Of a DNA stretch of 64,000 nucleotides, positions 11,940-22,699 are shown one piece after another; positions within the stretch are counted from its first letter, which is position 1; every line of letters begins with the position of its first letter. The stretch covers positions 72,954,504 through 73,018,503 of the forward strand of contig NC_090280.1 of the NCBI RefSeq assembly GCF_037392515.1, given 5' to 3'. Source of the DNA: Haliotis asinina. Taxonomy: Eukaryota > Mollusca > Gastropoda > Lepetellida > Haliotidae. The notes beneath the pieces are model-generated. The model was not told where the DNA came from and did not search any database. It saw only the letters and a program-made list of their open reading frames with translations. The translations under genes and the position numbers were made by a program.

Positions 11940-13876
11940 TGAAGCGCATGATGAAGCAAATCCATATCCGACGTGCTCAAAATACTATCTTAGTCCATGG
12001 CATCAGATTGGTTCATCCAGCACGTTTTGTTCGGCCAATCACACATGCAGACTAATTTTTCCTACTCCTAGTGAGGTGGTGATGGGGTACTCAGGTCTTG
12101 TGGTGCTTTTTAACACTGCAGTCACAGGGGTGTTCCCTCCCTTAGTTATGCCAGGAAGAGCTACCAAGGAGGTTGATTCCAGACTCAAATCAGTCGAACT
12201 CATTGTTTCCAAATTTTGCTGCCCAGTCAGTCTAGTTATGCTTGAATGTTGTTAAACCTACAAAATGACCCAAAATGTGAATATAGGCACAGGGTTTCAT
12301 CATTGACATATTTACAGTATGACCCCATGAAATTTCAAAGTCATTCAGTGACGAGATTTACTGGGCCGGCTGGAATTTTTAGGGATTTAGCTCGAGTCCT
12401 GTATTTGAGGGTCCCTGGGACTCATACTCTTTAATTTTCAGGGGCCCTGGATTACAAATTGGGGTTCCCAGATACTCAAATATTATTAATACTATGTTGT
12501 AATATTGTTGCAGTTCAGTAACTGTTGTTGTATTGTGCATCATGATCATCACAGTAATTAAACTGCAAATTATATCGTAATCCATCCAGTAGCTGACTCT
12601 GTGATATCATATTGTTACTTGATCAACATCTTGAAAAGATTAAAAAGAGTATTTCGACTTTCTCTGCATCCATGAGGACTCACTAGTCTATTTTGTTGCG
12701 TCCATTTTCAGTTTTTATGAGTGTAAGATGCAGGCATTTGTGTCATGTTAATCCCAGATTTTTACTAGCCACAGGGTAGCTGGCCAGTGGCTATTTGGAA
12801 TGCTGGTTGTACTGTGTTTGTCTGCACCATAACCATGCATGTTGGTGTAAAACATTGATGGCCATTGATGAAACTCTTGCTTCACATAGAGTTTCTTCCT
12901 ACATTATTTTGATATTAAGTGATTGAGCTGAAAGACGGTGGCAGACTGACCTCAGACTTGCTCATCAGAAGACAGTAATGTTGGAGTATCTCTCAATTCT
13001 TGAAACATTGTTGAGTCTCACTGCAACAGAGTCCCATCATTTTCAGGAATGGATTTGCAAGACTATCAGCCAACATAAATTATGTTTCATATGACTAAGT
13101 AAAACTTGTCTTCTTACATTTACCAAATCCCAATGCAGACGTTTTTTGAATATTGAGAAGTGATTCACATTTTTTTCTATACTGGCAGAGTGTGCATGGC
13201 ATGTAACACTGACTGTTACTTTAGCAACTCTCCATTATTCATAAACAATGGCGTGTTAGGACGATAGAATGATCACAGATGTAATTTAATTCATGTTGCA
13301 TATTATTTTTTTATACATTCATTTCAAGCCAAACTAGACATATTTGTACTTGATCAGTTAATGTCTTCATAACCAAAAGAAGATGAATTGAGGGCAGCCG
13401 TCTGCAGGCTTATCATCATTCTTTCACAAAAACCTATATTATGCTGAGTCCAACATGTGCTCATCACAGTCAAATATGTTGACCTTGAGCCTTCACTCAT
13501 CGAAAATGACCATTGATCTGATAATCATATTTTATTTAAAGCCAAATCAGATTGCTGGCCATTTTTTGTGTGGGGTAGGTAAAGGCCTATGTTGGCATTA
13601 CGTGCCCTTGAGAATGAGTAGATCCTGTACTTATTATGTAATAATGAATGCTGGTTGACAGCATGAATATTTCCTTGTCTGAGCAGGATTCTTAACAATA
13701 GGGAAGTAACAGTGTGGCCTTGATAAGTAGCTCTGGCCTGTGTACATAGTTTAGATATGATAGTCACTACCATGTATTACTGGTTTTTGTGAGTCAAAGG
13801 AAGATTTAGTGAGTACTCAACATTTGTACAATGAACCATTAATCTGATAGCATTGTTCTGTATTATTCTTGTAATG

Positions 13877-14005
13877 ATGGGCAGTAGATTAATGGTTAAA
13901 GTGTCCATTCAACATGTCAAAGAACCTTGTCTAATTTTCCATATGGGTTGTGGGTACAATGTGTGAAGCCCATTTCTGGTGTCCCTCCATGATATTGCTG
14001 TTCTT
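13877..14005 (+). mobile_element. Degenerate SINE family A
   Basis: Recognisable parts are the A-box region (attaatggttaaagtgt), 'gtgtgaagcccatttctggt' and the start of the tail (gatattgct). The body is eroded. Confidence 0.6.
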
Positions 14006-15696
14006 CTCATGTGAAATATCCATCTACTCACTTGGTCAATCTAAAATTGTCACAGTTGATTTGGTTTTTTTTTTTTTTTTCTGATGAAGAAAACAATCAT
14101 GTAAGCTGACTTCCATACATTTATTTTCTTGGACAGGTTATTAATGTAGGTGATGGATTGATGACAAGTGAAAAACTAGGTGATAATTTTTAGAAGCAGT
14201 CAGTGAAGGTAGATTTCGAGCATAATTGAGTTTATATTTTAATTCATTTTATTCTTTTACAGCATGTTTTTTGTGATAGGTAGTTAATGTAGTAATTTCA
14301 GCATGTTTACATGTTCACTTCTCTTTTTGGGATTGTCTTGGTTTGTGAGTCAATAGTTAGAGTTACCTCCCCTGCATGGGCCATCCGTTCATGTGTTTCA
14401 GTTCCCTTGAAATTAAACACCAGTCCTGTACTCCACAAATATATTCCAATATTTCTGTAGAAGTGAGTAGTTTTAGCTGCAGTTCCATTGTTATATTTTA
14501 TTCACATCTATATTTGATGAAACTAACTTAGAAACTTATAAAGAATTTTGTGAAAAACAAAATAGCCTTTAAAATTTGTAGGGAAGCAAACTGTATCTGA
14601 AATACAACTAAAACTATAAATCAGAATACTGAGGGCTGCCTAAACAGATTGATATTCAGAGATAACCTGTGACAAAAGTTATTCACATTAATTGATTAGA
14701 ACATTGTGTTAATGATATCTGTAAACGTTTGTGATGAAATAAGGTTTCAATATGCACATTTTGTTGCATTGTGTCCAGCGATTTTTCGTATCTATTCAAT
14801 TCTAGCTTCAACCAGGTCATCCTGTTTCTCATTGAACAACATTCTTGATGTATTGTTTCTTTGGAAATGAAATGTTTTTGGCATATATTTGCTTATTACT
14901 CCATTGAAATCGGTAGTTTTTAGTAAATATTAAGAAAGCTATGTTTTTCTCAACTAGGCCTTTAATTTGGCCCTCTGATCATCATAGAAAATACCATTTT
15001 ACAGATAAAAATAGCAAAAGTTTGCATATTATCAACAAATTTAGAATAATTTAATAATGTAACTTATGTCACAATCAACAATGGGTGGTAACAACTACCT
15101 GCAGTAATACTCGGGGGGCTAGATGCATTTGCATGTTTAGAAACTTCATGTCATTTGCATACTATGGTTTGCATCAGAAACAAACATTTTGCCTTTGGTC
15201 AAATTTCAAGGTGTAAAAAAAGTCACAAATTGCTCAGGAAACTCATCTATTTTGAATCATTTTACAAGAAAAATGCCCCAGAGTTTGGAAAATGATAGCC
15301 ATAGAATATTTTGCAATGAAATGTGTATTCAAAACTGTGGAATAAGTGCCTCGTCCCACTATTATCTGGAGATTAACCTTGGTTTACTACAAGGACTGTC
15401 TCAGCTAACTCCAGTTCCAATACATCTCTCACTAGTTTTCTCAGTTTCTTGTTAATCATAAAAAAACATTAAAAATAATGTTAAAATCACAGTATGTTGC
15501 AATGTTATTCATGGTTCCCACGACAACCTTGCTGGAGAATGGGTACTAGACTTTGCTGCCATGTGGGACAACACTTTAGTTTTCGGTTTGAGTATTTCTT
15601 ATATATATTTCTTATATATGTTTTGCTTTTTTTGCAAGACTTATGTATTATACAGCAGTGAGTAACTGATTCCAAGATGCATCAAAACCAGTATAA

Positions 15697-15912
15697 TTAA
15701 AAAAGTATTAGTTCATAATCTTCATAATTTCTATTTCCAATGAACATGATGGTGATACCTTCCTTGCCTTCACTCTTTGCCATATGAATGTCCAATTTTA
15801 TGTCTTTATCCCAGAAACTTTTTCTGCTCAGGATATTCAACTGTACATTCAAACATGGCATGGTATATTTGAATTCAACAATATTCCTTGTCACATTCCA
15901 TATAACATCACC
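15697..15912 (-). pseudogene. Protein-like C-terminal fragment, unknown family
   Basis: The minus strand is open from 15912 to a TAA at 15697. It encodes about 70 residues of well-balanced composition containing FKYTMPCLNVQLNIL, SFWDKDIKLDIHMAKSEGKE and NRNYEDYELILF. Composition and codon use look coding, unlike neighbouring spurious frames. Its upstream end coincides with the point where a SINE A tail begins. About 55-75 bp past the stop there is TATAATACAT and then an A-rich tract. This fits either a terminal exon of a nested minus-strand gene or a retrocopy truncated by the SINE. I do not recognise the family. Confidence 0.4.
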
Positions 15913-15975
15913 CCCTGCTGTGATTTTGCTGGAATATTGCTAAAATCAGCATAAAACCATACTCACACATTTGAC
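15905..15975 (+). mobile_element. SINE family A, 3' fragment
   Basis: The shared tail (ctgctgtgattttgctggaa, then attgctaaaatcagcataaaac and actcacac) is present without the head. Its left boundary abuts the protein-like minus-strand fragment. Confidence 0.7.
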
Positions 15976-16026
15976 GTTAAGATCTGATAAGACATAGTAT
16001 ATTCCCTTTTATACACATTCTTTCCC

Positions 16027-16412
16027 ATGCTGACCCGTGAAGATCCAGGTTAAAATTGATTTTCAGTAACCCATGCTTATCTTAAGAGGCGACTTAATGC
16101 GATCGGGTGTTTGACGCATCGTATCCCACCAGTTGTGTTGGTCGGTGTTCATGCTGTTGACCACTGGATTGCCTGGTCCAGACTAGATTATTTCCAGACC
16201 ATTGCTATATACAGTCCGTTGATCCGACAATCAGCTTCATGCAAAACTTTTGTTAGTCACAAATTGAATAAGTGTAATTTTGTCTCAAATATTTGGTATG
16301 ACATCCTCGTTAATGCAACAAATTGTCATGGAACGGATGATATCAGATTAACAAGACTTGACAGTAGCTGGAATATTGGACGTGGCGTAAAACCAAACTC
16401 ACCCACTCATTG
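16027..16412 (+). mobile_element. SINE family B split by a MITE
   Basis: The head (cccgtgaagatccaggttaa, gcttatcttaagaggcgact) and middle (ccactggattgcctggtcca) are at 16027-16211. The tail (tagctggaatattgg, gtggcgtaaaac) resumes at 16365. The intervening 153 bp is a separate element. The 114-residue frame here is made of these repeats. Confidence 0.85.
16212..16364. mobile_element. Small TA-flanked MITE inside SINE B
   Basis: The insertion is bounded by TA (16210-16211 and 16365-16366). Its ends are imperfect inverted repeats, cagtccgttgatccga on the left and, in reverse complement, aagtcttgttaatctga on the right. The GTTAATCCGA-type word resembles pogo/Tc1-mariner ends. It is non-coding. 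Confidence 0.6.
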
Positions 16413-16529
16413 CCATGCTCGACATTCCATTCAACATGCCATGCATCTGAATTAGCATGGTTGTGTGAGCAGCTGTCCTTGCTACATTCCACATTCCATT
16501 CAACATTCACCAAAAGATGTTAACCGATG

Positions 16530-16755
16530 GTACTTGTTGGTCCTAGTCTGGTGCTTGTATAACAAGGACTGGTCAGCTTTGTGTCAGTATAATGTAGAAT
16601 ATTCATGCTTAACTGTGTAATGGTATCTCAGTGAGCTAGCACTGTAAAACTACCCTAAACCTTGACTAGTACACGCAGCCACACATGCACAATATGGACA
16701 TTGTCAATGTCATATGAGTGAAATATTCTTAAGTACCCCATTTCACCTCACCTCC
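16530..16755 (+). mobile_element. SINE family C, truncated copy
   Basis: It shares ordered words with the copy at 57700-58048: 'gtcagtataatgt', 'ggtatctcagtgagcta', 'gactagtacacgcagccaca', 'catatgagtgaaatattctt', 'ccatttcacctc'. The tRNA-like head is missing or eroded. Confidence 0.65.
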
Positions 16756-17640
16756 ATGCAACATACAGACCTGGCTTCACATTTTTGTCAAGTTTGTTTG
16801 AGATTCCGTCAAACATATTCATATGGTAAGATTTTAGCAGTTGAATAACCTGTGGACTTCCCCTTAGGCCGTCAATATCTACCTGTGAATTATAACTCGT
16901 AGCCATCTGTGTCATACACAAATTTGTCCGTGTCACATTTGGATTTGATGGAGGTGACAGTTACGCTCTGGGCCCAAGGGTCAATATTTTATCAAATAGA
17001 ATACATTTGAAAACTTTGTTGACCAGCTGATAATCCTTTCTTTACTATTTAGAATAAATGAAGTTTGAGATGGGCTGCAGAATTTCAATATTTTTCTTTC
17101 ACAATAATGTACAGTAATTTCAGATTATTTTCCATGACAATTTAGCATTGATTGCCACATGAATTGCAGTATTGTCTGTCATACTAGCTATATGATCCAT
17201 ACCATTTCCCCATTCCCTGATGTTAATTATTGGTCTCATACAAATTGTCTGTTTTTCTCTGTTTCCCCGTTGTTATCCTTTGAGGTGATTTGGGAAATGG
17301 AACATTTGTCAGTGAAAATTAAAATTCAGATTTGATTGCCCAGGTGTAGGCGATTCTGTTGCACTGAAATCCAAGGCTCCAGTGTTGCGGAGTGTGGGAG
17401 AAGTGTAAAACAACTTAAAACTATAAATTCAACATTAGAAACAAATACTACTTTACTAGCAATACACTTGAGTTGAGAGAAATATTTATATAGTCCTGTC
17501 CAACAGGGACGACTTCTTATGTTCTGAAAAAGTCATAGTTACCTTTTGATTATGACCAGAACAAGAAGACAAGAAAGGTTCAGGTTCACAATATCTGACC
17601 ACGATTTCAGTTCTTAGTCATCATTTTCAAGACTCTTTCT

Positions 17641-18108
17641 TCCAGTGGCTCAACCATGTTCCTGGGTTCTTGTTCCTGGCTTTCATCCTCTTGCTCCAAC
17701 TGTTTCTTTGTTGCAGGTGAAGATCGCCTAGAGTTTGGGGCCATTATCGAGTGTTTCTGAGTTACAATACTTGTGAAGACTGGCAAGCATGTATGATTGT
17801 TGTCCAGTGGTTCTATCCAAATTATGTTTCTGTGTTGCACCATGAAGACTGCAGAGACGTTGGCACTGTCATCCAATGATTCTAAATTTATTTCTTTATT
17901 ACAGGAATCATGAAATTTACTGAGATTTTTGGACTGACATCCAATTATTTGAACCACATTTCTGTGTGGTAGTACTCTTAAAGATCCTAGAGTATTTAAG
18001 ACACTCACCCAGTGGTTATGACTATGTTCCTCTGTTACAGGACTCGTGAAGATTGCTGAGAGTCTTGGTCTGTCCTTCCTGGCACCAAGGAAGAAGATAA
18101 CCGTCCTC
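17641..18108 (+). repeat. 68-bp tandem array carrying copies of the exon 2 splice site
   Basis: Units starting tcca(g/a)t begin at 17803, 17872, 17940 and 18008 (periods 69, 68, 68). Two or three more eroded units lie between 17641 and 17802. Each unit is a pyrimidine-rich stretch, a gttacagga-like acceptor and a coding-like segment. The last unit, 18008-18075, is the genuine end of intron 1 plus the first 35 bases of exon 2 (reading LVKIAESLGLS). Counterparts read MKTAETLALS at 17803, IMKFTEIFGLT at 17872 with an intact acceptor, and VKIA-stop-SLG in the eroded unit at 17695. The array extends a little past the last unit only by chance similarity. The 205-residue antisense frame across it is an artefact. 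Confidence 0.88.
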
Positions 18109-18152
18109 CTCATCGGTAACCATAGTGCTGGCAAATCCTCATTCATTAACTG
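18041..18152 (+). CDS. EHD/dynamin-superfamily-like GTPase, exon 2 (P-loop)
   Basis: The exon follows acceptor tcctctgttacag and ends before donor gtaggt (AACTG|gtaggt). It encodes residues 39-75 and two bases of Trp76. It contains hydrophobic strand ITVLLI and the Walker A/G1 motif GNHSAGKS at residues 64-71 (GxxxxGKS), followed by SFINW. The P-loop binds nucleotide phosphates; Lys70 and Ser71 are the expected phosphate and magnesium ligands. The H-S-A-G-K-S-S-F-I-N wording is closest to the EHD/dynamin-like membrane-remodelling GTPases, from memory. The exon's first 35 bases are the terminal unit of a 68-bp tandem array, so several weaker acceptors lie just upstream. Confidence 0.9.
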
Positions 18153-18719
18153 GTAGGTCTTAATCATCTTACACCGCCAGTGTCTGTGGCTTGGATATTT
18201 TGTACCATTGTCTTTGACTGCCAAGCATCACATTGAATTCTTTTACCTGTGTAACTAATCATGTTTGGAAACCAGGTGTGCAGGGATAGATAATGGCTTT
18301 TGCCAACATTGCATCTTTCTTTTCCATTTGCAGAGATGCAAGCCTCTACAATTTTATCATAGTAGCTATGCATTTTAGCCTCAAACCTTGCCAGTATGAT
18401 TATACTAGAAATTCTATAAAATTAAAAATTAATGAAAATTCAGGTTTATAAACAAAAACATAGATTTTTGTCAGTTAAATACATTTTTGCTAAAAGGAAA
18501 TGGCAAGAATAAATGTAATGCTGAATATTTGGAATTCTCCTGATGTGGATACTTGAAGTTAGAGCTTCACTCTAGATTAGCTGTCATTTTATCTTTCTCA
18601 AAATCCATCATGATTTTAAGTATTAACTACTAATTATGATCATTGAAACTACTGTTTGCAACACTTTAGGTGTGGTATCTCTGTGATTCTTATGAATAGT
18701 CAAGATTACTTTCTGGCCA

Positions 18720-18765
18720 CCGCCATCAAGCTGGAATATTGCTAAGTATGACAGTCACATGGAAT
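18720..18765 (+). mobile_element. SINE tail fragment
   Basis: The words 'aagctggaatattgctaagt' match the shared SINE tail; the rest is eroded. Confidence 0.45.
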
Positions 18766-19049
18766 TACATTGTTGTGATTTAACATGACATGTGCATTGA
18801 TCTCTGTACAGACTCCAGAAGCAGACAGTGGTGGTCAGTGTGAATTGTACAGTGAAATGTACAGGTTTTTGATTGTTGTGTTGCTTTATGTACAGTGTTT
18901 GAAATTAAGGCTGGCAATAAATCAAACATCAACCTGATACTTATGAGCAAGCCACAGTCAGCAACTTATGAGGATTGCTTCCATAACCAACGTCTAACGT
19001 CAGTGGGCCCCCAGGAACATGCCACATCCTCCATACGTATCTTCACAAC

Positions 19050-19195
19050 CATCCTAATTCTTTGCTGATTGTTGCTTATATTGTCATTATCAAAACTTCT
19101 AACCACTGGTGTGCCTGGCCCAGTCTTCATTGTTATAGTAACTGCTTGATAGCTATAATCGTGCAAATTGAAATTATTTTCACTCACTCAATAAA
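19050..19195 (+). mobile_element. Degenerate SINE family B fragment
   Basis: 'aaccactggtgtgcctggcc' followed by 'cagtcttcattgttatagta', 'tgatagctataat' and 'tcactcactcaat' follows the order of the family B middle and tail with many changes. Confidence 0.45.
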
Positions 19196-19546
19196 AGTTT
19201 TTCGGATGTTTGAAATTTGGTATTGCCTCCTACTTTTTGACTCTGGTGTAGTGTTGTGTGCATATAAATTATATGAATGATCAATGTCATTAAGTTACCA
19301 TGTGAAAAAAGTTGCACATCTCATTACATTTGATGAAAAAAAAACCTTGTCTCACATAACATTTTTTTAATGTAATGAAATTGTATATCAGACATAGAAC
19401 AGATAAACAAATCCCGTTTTATGTAGACAACAGATGAAAGAACTCCTTGCTGGGTCCATTGACTCGTCTACAGACTCAACACAATCACTGATCCCATATT
19501 GTCATTCATTCTTTTATGTCAGAATGTGCATTTTTCTGTGATAATG

Positions 19547-19785
19547 GGTGTAAGGAAGGGTAGGGTTGTCCGTGCGACATGGGCATTACATGTCACAAAT
19601 ATATGACAGGTTCAATTCCTGGTTATGTTTTGATGTTTGTCATCCATCATACCAGTGCCCATGGGTTTCATGAAAGTGGTAAATGTGTAAAACCTGCATC
19701 AGGTTTTTCATCCTAGATCAAGCTCATGCACCATAATATACCTGGAATACTGTTCAAAGCAGCATCAACCAAACTCACTGGTATT
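19547..19785 (+). mobile_element. Possible further tRNA-headed SINE
   Basis: A B-box-like 'ggttcaattcctgg' is followed by 'ataccagtgcccatggg' and a tail 'atacctggaatactgttcaa' then agcagcatcaaccaaactcact, resembling the shared SINE tail. The head differs from families A-C. Confidence 0.4.
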
Positions 19786-19869
19786 GTCTTCTGTCTCTTG
19801 ACACGACATACACCTAGCTCACCAGATCATTCAGTGCTAAGAATCGTGCTATGAAAAAATGAACTCTTA

Positions 19870-20200
19870 CAGCTGGTTTATGGGGCCACAGAGAAGTCAA
19901 ATGATTTATGAGGATCAGTGCCAAAATGGCCACAGAATAGAAGTGCTAGGAAGGTGACCGAAAAGAAGTGGACTCTTGGTATCAGTGCCACACGAAAGTG
20001 ACAGAAGAAGTGGATTCTCAGTATCAGTGCTAGGAAAGTGACAGAGAAGTAGATTATTGGTATCAGTGTTAAGAAGGCCACAGAAAAATGGACTTTAGTA
20101 TTGGTTCCAAGAAGACCTCAGTGAAGAAGTGCACTCCCAGTATTGGCGCTAAGGCCTCAGTGAAGAACTTCAGGTATCAGAGACCAGCAGAAGATCACAG
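19870..20200 (+). repeat. Degenerate ~40-bp minisatellite
   Basis: About eight units of the pattern 'ggtatcagtgctaagaaggt' followed by gacagagaagtggactct, with drift and small indels. Confidence 0.8.
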
Positions 20201-21684
20201 TGAAAATTGGTTTACTCATGATGTTGGCAGTTTTATGGCTTTGCTTTGTCTGTTGTGCTGTTGTACCAGTTTGCTGTAGTTCACTGTTGTCTTTTTATTG
20301 TCCCTTTTGCATATGAATTTCAAATTGCAGCCCTGAGTTTTCATGACTTTGATGAGATGTGGCTGCCAAGATAGTGTTCAGCCTCCTTGACTCGTGGACA
20401 GTATGAAATACTGCTGAGTCATCATGATACACCTGAAATAAAGCTGAAAGCAGAGTGAACATATCACTCCCTCACCCTCCCAGTTATTGTGAACACACCA
20501 GCTATGCAAAATGGCATTTTCTGATGTGGTGTCAGCTGAACGAACTGTCAATGTATTGCAACATACCCAGGTCTTTCGGTACACGTGGACAGCTTACATT
20601 GTCATTGCTACCATCTTCTGATTTGTTGTTCTAAGGAAAATAAACCCAACATACTCTTTGCTGTCTATACAGGAGACATCCATTCTTTCTTTCAGAGTTC
20701 CATATGAGGGGCTTATTTGTGCAAGGTGCGAACAGATTATGAGAATTATGAAAGTTCTGAGTTGCAAACAAACTTGCATGAAAGCACACAAATAAGGAAA
20801 CCCAGTTGTCAGACAAAACTGTGATATGAAAATATGAAACCATGTGTACTTCATATTTCTTGACACATCTATAGTGATCATATAAACACAAAACCTGTAC
20901 ATGAAGCTGACAGGTGAATAAAGCATGAAGAATACACGGCATTATGCTTTCTGTTAAATGGATATGTCTATTGCTAATGTTGCATTGTTTAATGTCAACT
21001 CAGTGGTGTAATTGGACCAAAATAGACCATACCTCTGTAACAGTAGAATGATATTGTGTGAATATTCAGTTACTGAAAAAGTGTACTCCGTGTCAAGGCT
21101 TTACCTAAACCGAATAGACTAGGGTCCCAAGAGACACCTATTTACTCATTTCAAGTGTTTTAAGAAATAGCATGGTGAAATGCTGTCTTTCCAAGAATTT
21201 AGTACTCTATATATTATTATGCATCCTTTTGGATGCAACATGTTTTTTTCTACATCCGTCATATGCATTGTGATGTACAGCCTACACATTTTTGTGCTCC
21301 ATCCAACCCTGTGGAGCCCTGTTCTTATCACACAACAATCCATCCAGCTGCTGTTAATAACGCCAGCAATCTGCAAAACCTTAGAAATAATGCACATATC
21401 ACACATTACCATGATGCCAACATTTCTTTGCCACCAAATCTTCATTCCAGGGAGGTAAATATATTCATTACAGTACCATAGCACTATTGGTGCAGTACAT
21501 GACAACAGTACTTCACTGTTTCGGTGCTCATATTACTGGTAAAACACTAAAGTATGTGACAAAATCCTGTGAGATTCACCTGTGAGTCCTGCTCCCTGCT
21601 GTCAACAAGGACAGTCTCTTGGAATGTGTTTTGTAACATAACCCACCAGTCCAAACAGTTCTGCAGACAAGACTGGTCTTCTGG

Positions 21685-21789
21685 GCCTAGATTTTCATAG
21701 CCCTCTTAGCACAAACATAGTCATAAGTGCCGTTCATTAACATTAACTTATGACTATCTTAGCACTAAGAAAGCTGTGAAAATCTAGGC
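21685..21789. mobile_element. Palindromic foldback element
   Basis: Arms of about 44 bp, starting gcctagattttcatagccct and ending in its near reverse complement (agctgtgaaaatctaggc), meet at a short loop. The arms include 'tcttagcac' and 'catagtcataagt'. It is non-coding and typical of hairpin MITEs dispersed in marine invertebrate genomes. Confidence 0.75.
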
Positions 21790-22368
21790 ACTTGTGTCTT
21801 TGTCTGAGTCTGTTAGTAGGAATTCTAGCAGAAGTGTTCCACAGCTACTTAAACATCTGACCTCAGCAGGTAAAAAGGGCAGCAGACATGATTGCTTCTG
21901 CCCGTATGCTCTGTTGCCTTCAGCTTCAGTCTGGTATATTGATGAAGATTAAATATTTATTTCTATGTCTGGGTTATGATTTGTGCATCAGTGACAAGTC
22001 AGGGAACATATTTCATGCTAATTCTTGGGGATGAAAGTCAGAAACTTTCAGCAGGTGATATCTTTTCATATACAGTCATCACTGATGTCAGTGGGAGAAT
22101 TAGGAGGAAACACATCAGTATGTTGTTGGTTTGATCTGAATAGTTTTTATCTGCATGTAAAATTAATCCTCATAATACATCAAGCCTTTATTTAATTATC
22201 TGAAGCAATGATCTCAACCACCTGTTCAGTAGTATCAGATAGCAGATTTATGGTGAATGTATCTGCATGTGATTTCTGTGACACAACTTACAAGTTTAAG
22301 CCTATTTATCACGCAATCAAGTTTTATGCACAGACTAGGTGCTAATGATACGTTATTCTAAAGGGTAG

Positions 22369-22699
22369 TTAGGCCAGACCAATTTTGTTTCTTGTTTTAT
22401 GGATTTTTGTCCTCTGAAAACCTAAAGACAGGCATGAAAAAAATAATAATAAAATTTCCAGTCAAAGTAATATTCCGTCTAAATGCTCAAAGTGTTTTAC
22501 TTTTTGGCAATTTATGCAATGAATATGGGTAAAAAAATACAACCTATAAAGAATTTTCTTGTGGGTTTACATTTTCAACCTATAAAAACATTAAGATATA
22601 TTTTTTGAGCGGGGAAGATGAATATATATTTTTTTTCTTATTCTAGAAAAATTAGGCAGGTGAATCTGTAAAACAAGAATTAAAATTGGTCTGGCCTTA
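22369..22699. mobile_element. 331-bp MITE with ~30-bp terminal inverted repeats
   Basis: The left end 'ttaggccagaccaatttt' plus gtttcttgtttta pairs with the right end, whose complement is 'taaggccagaccaatttt' plus aattcttgtttta. The interior is AT-rich and non-coding. Confidence 0.7.

Larger units (their letters stand above)
6869..18040 (+). other. GTPase intron 1 (11.2 kb)
   Basis: Most of 6869-11690 is unique-looking, AT-rich sequence with no gene. A dispersed repeat begins near 9160. SINEs or fragments occur at 11705, 13877, 15905, 16027 and 16530. A protein-like minus-strand fragment lies at 15697-15912. The last 400 bp are a 68-bp tandem array. Long stretches without anything I can name are 6869-9020, 9425-11690, 11953-13870, 14010-15690 and 16760-17640. 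Confidence 0.75.

Noticed and set aside
16111..16455. 114-residue plus frame
   Set aside because: It is composed of SINE B and the nested MITE.
17607..18224. 205-residue minus-strand open frame
   Set aside because: It is antisense to the tandem acceptor array and to exon 2. Its length follows from the repeat, and the true gene on the other strand has matched splice phases and a P-loop.
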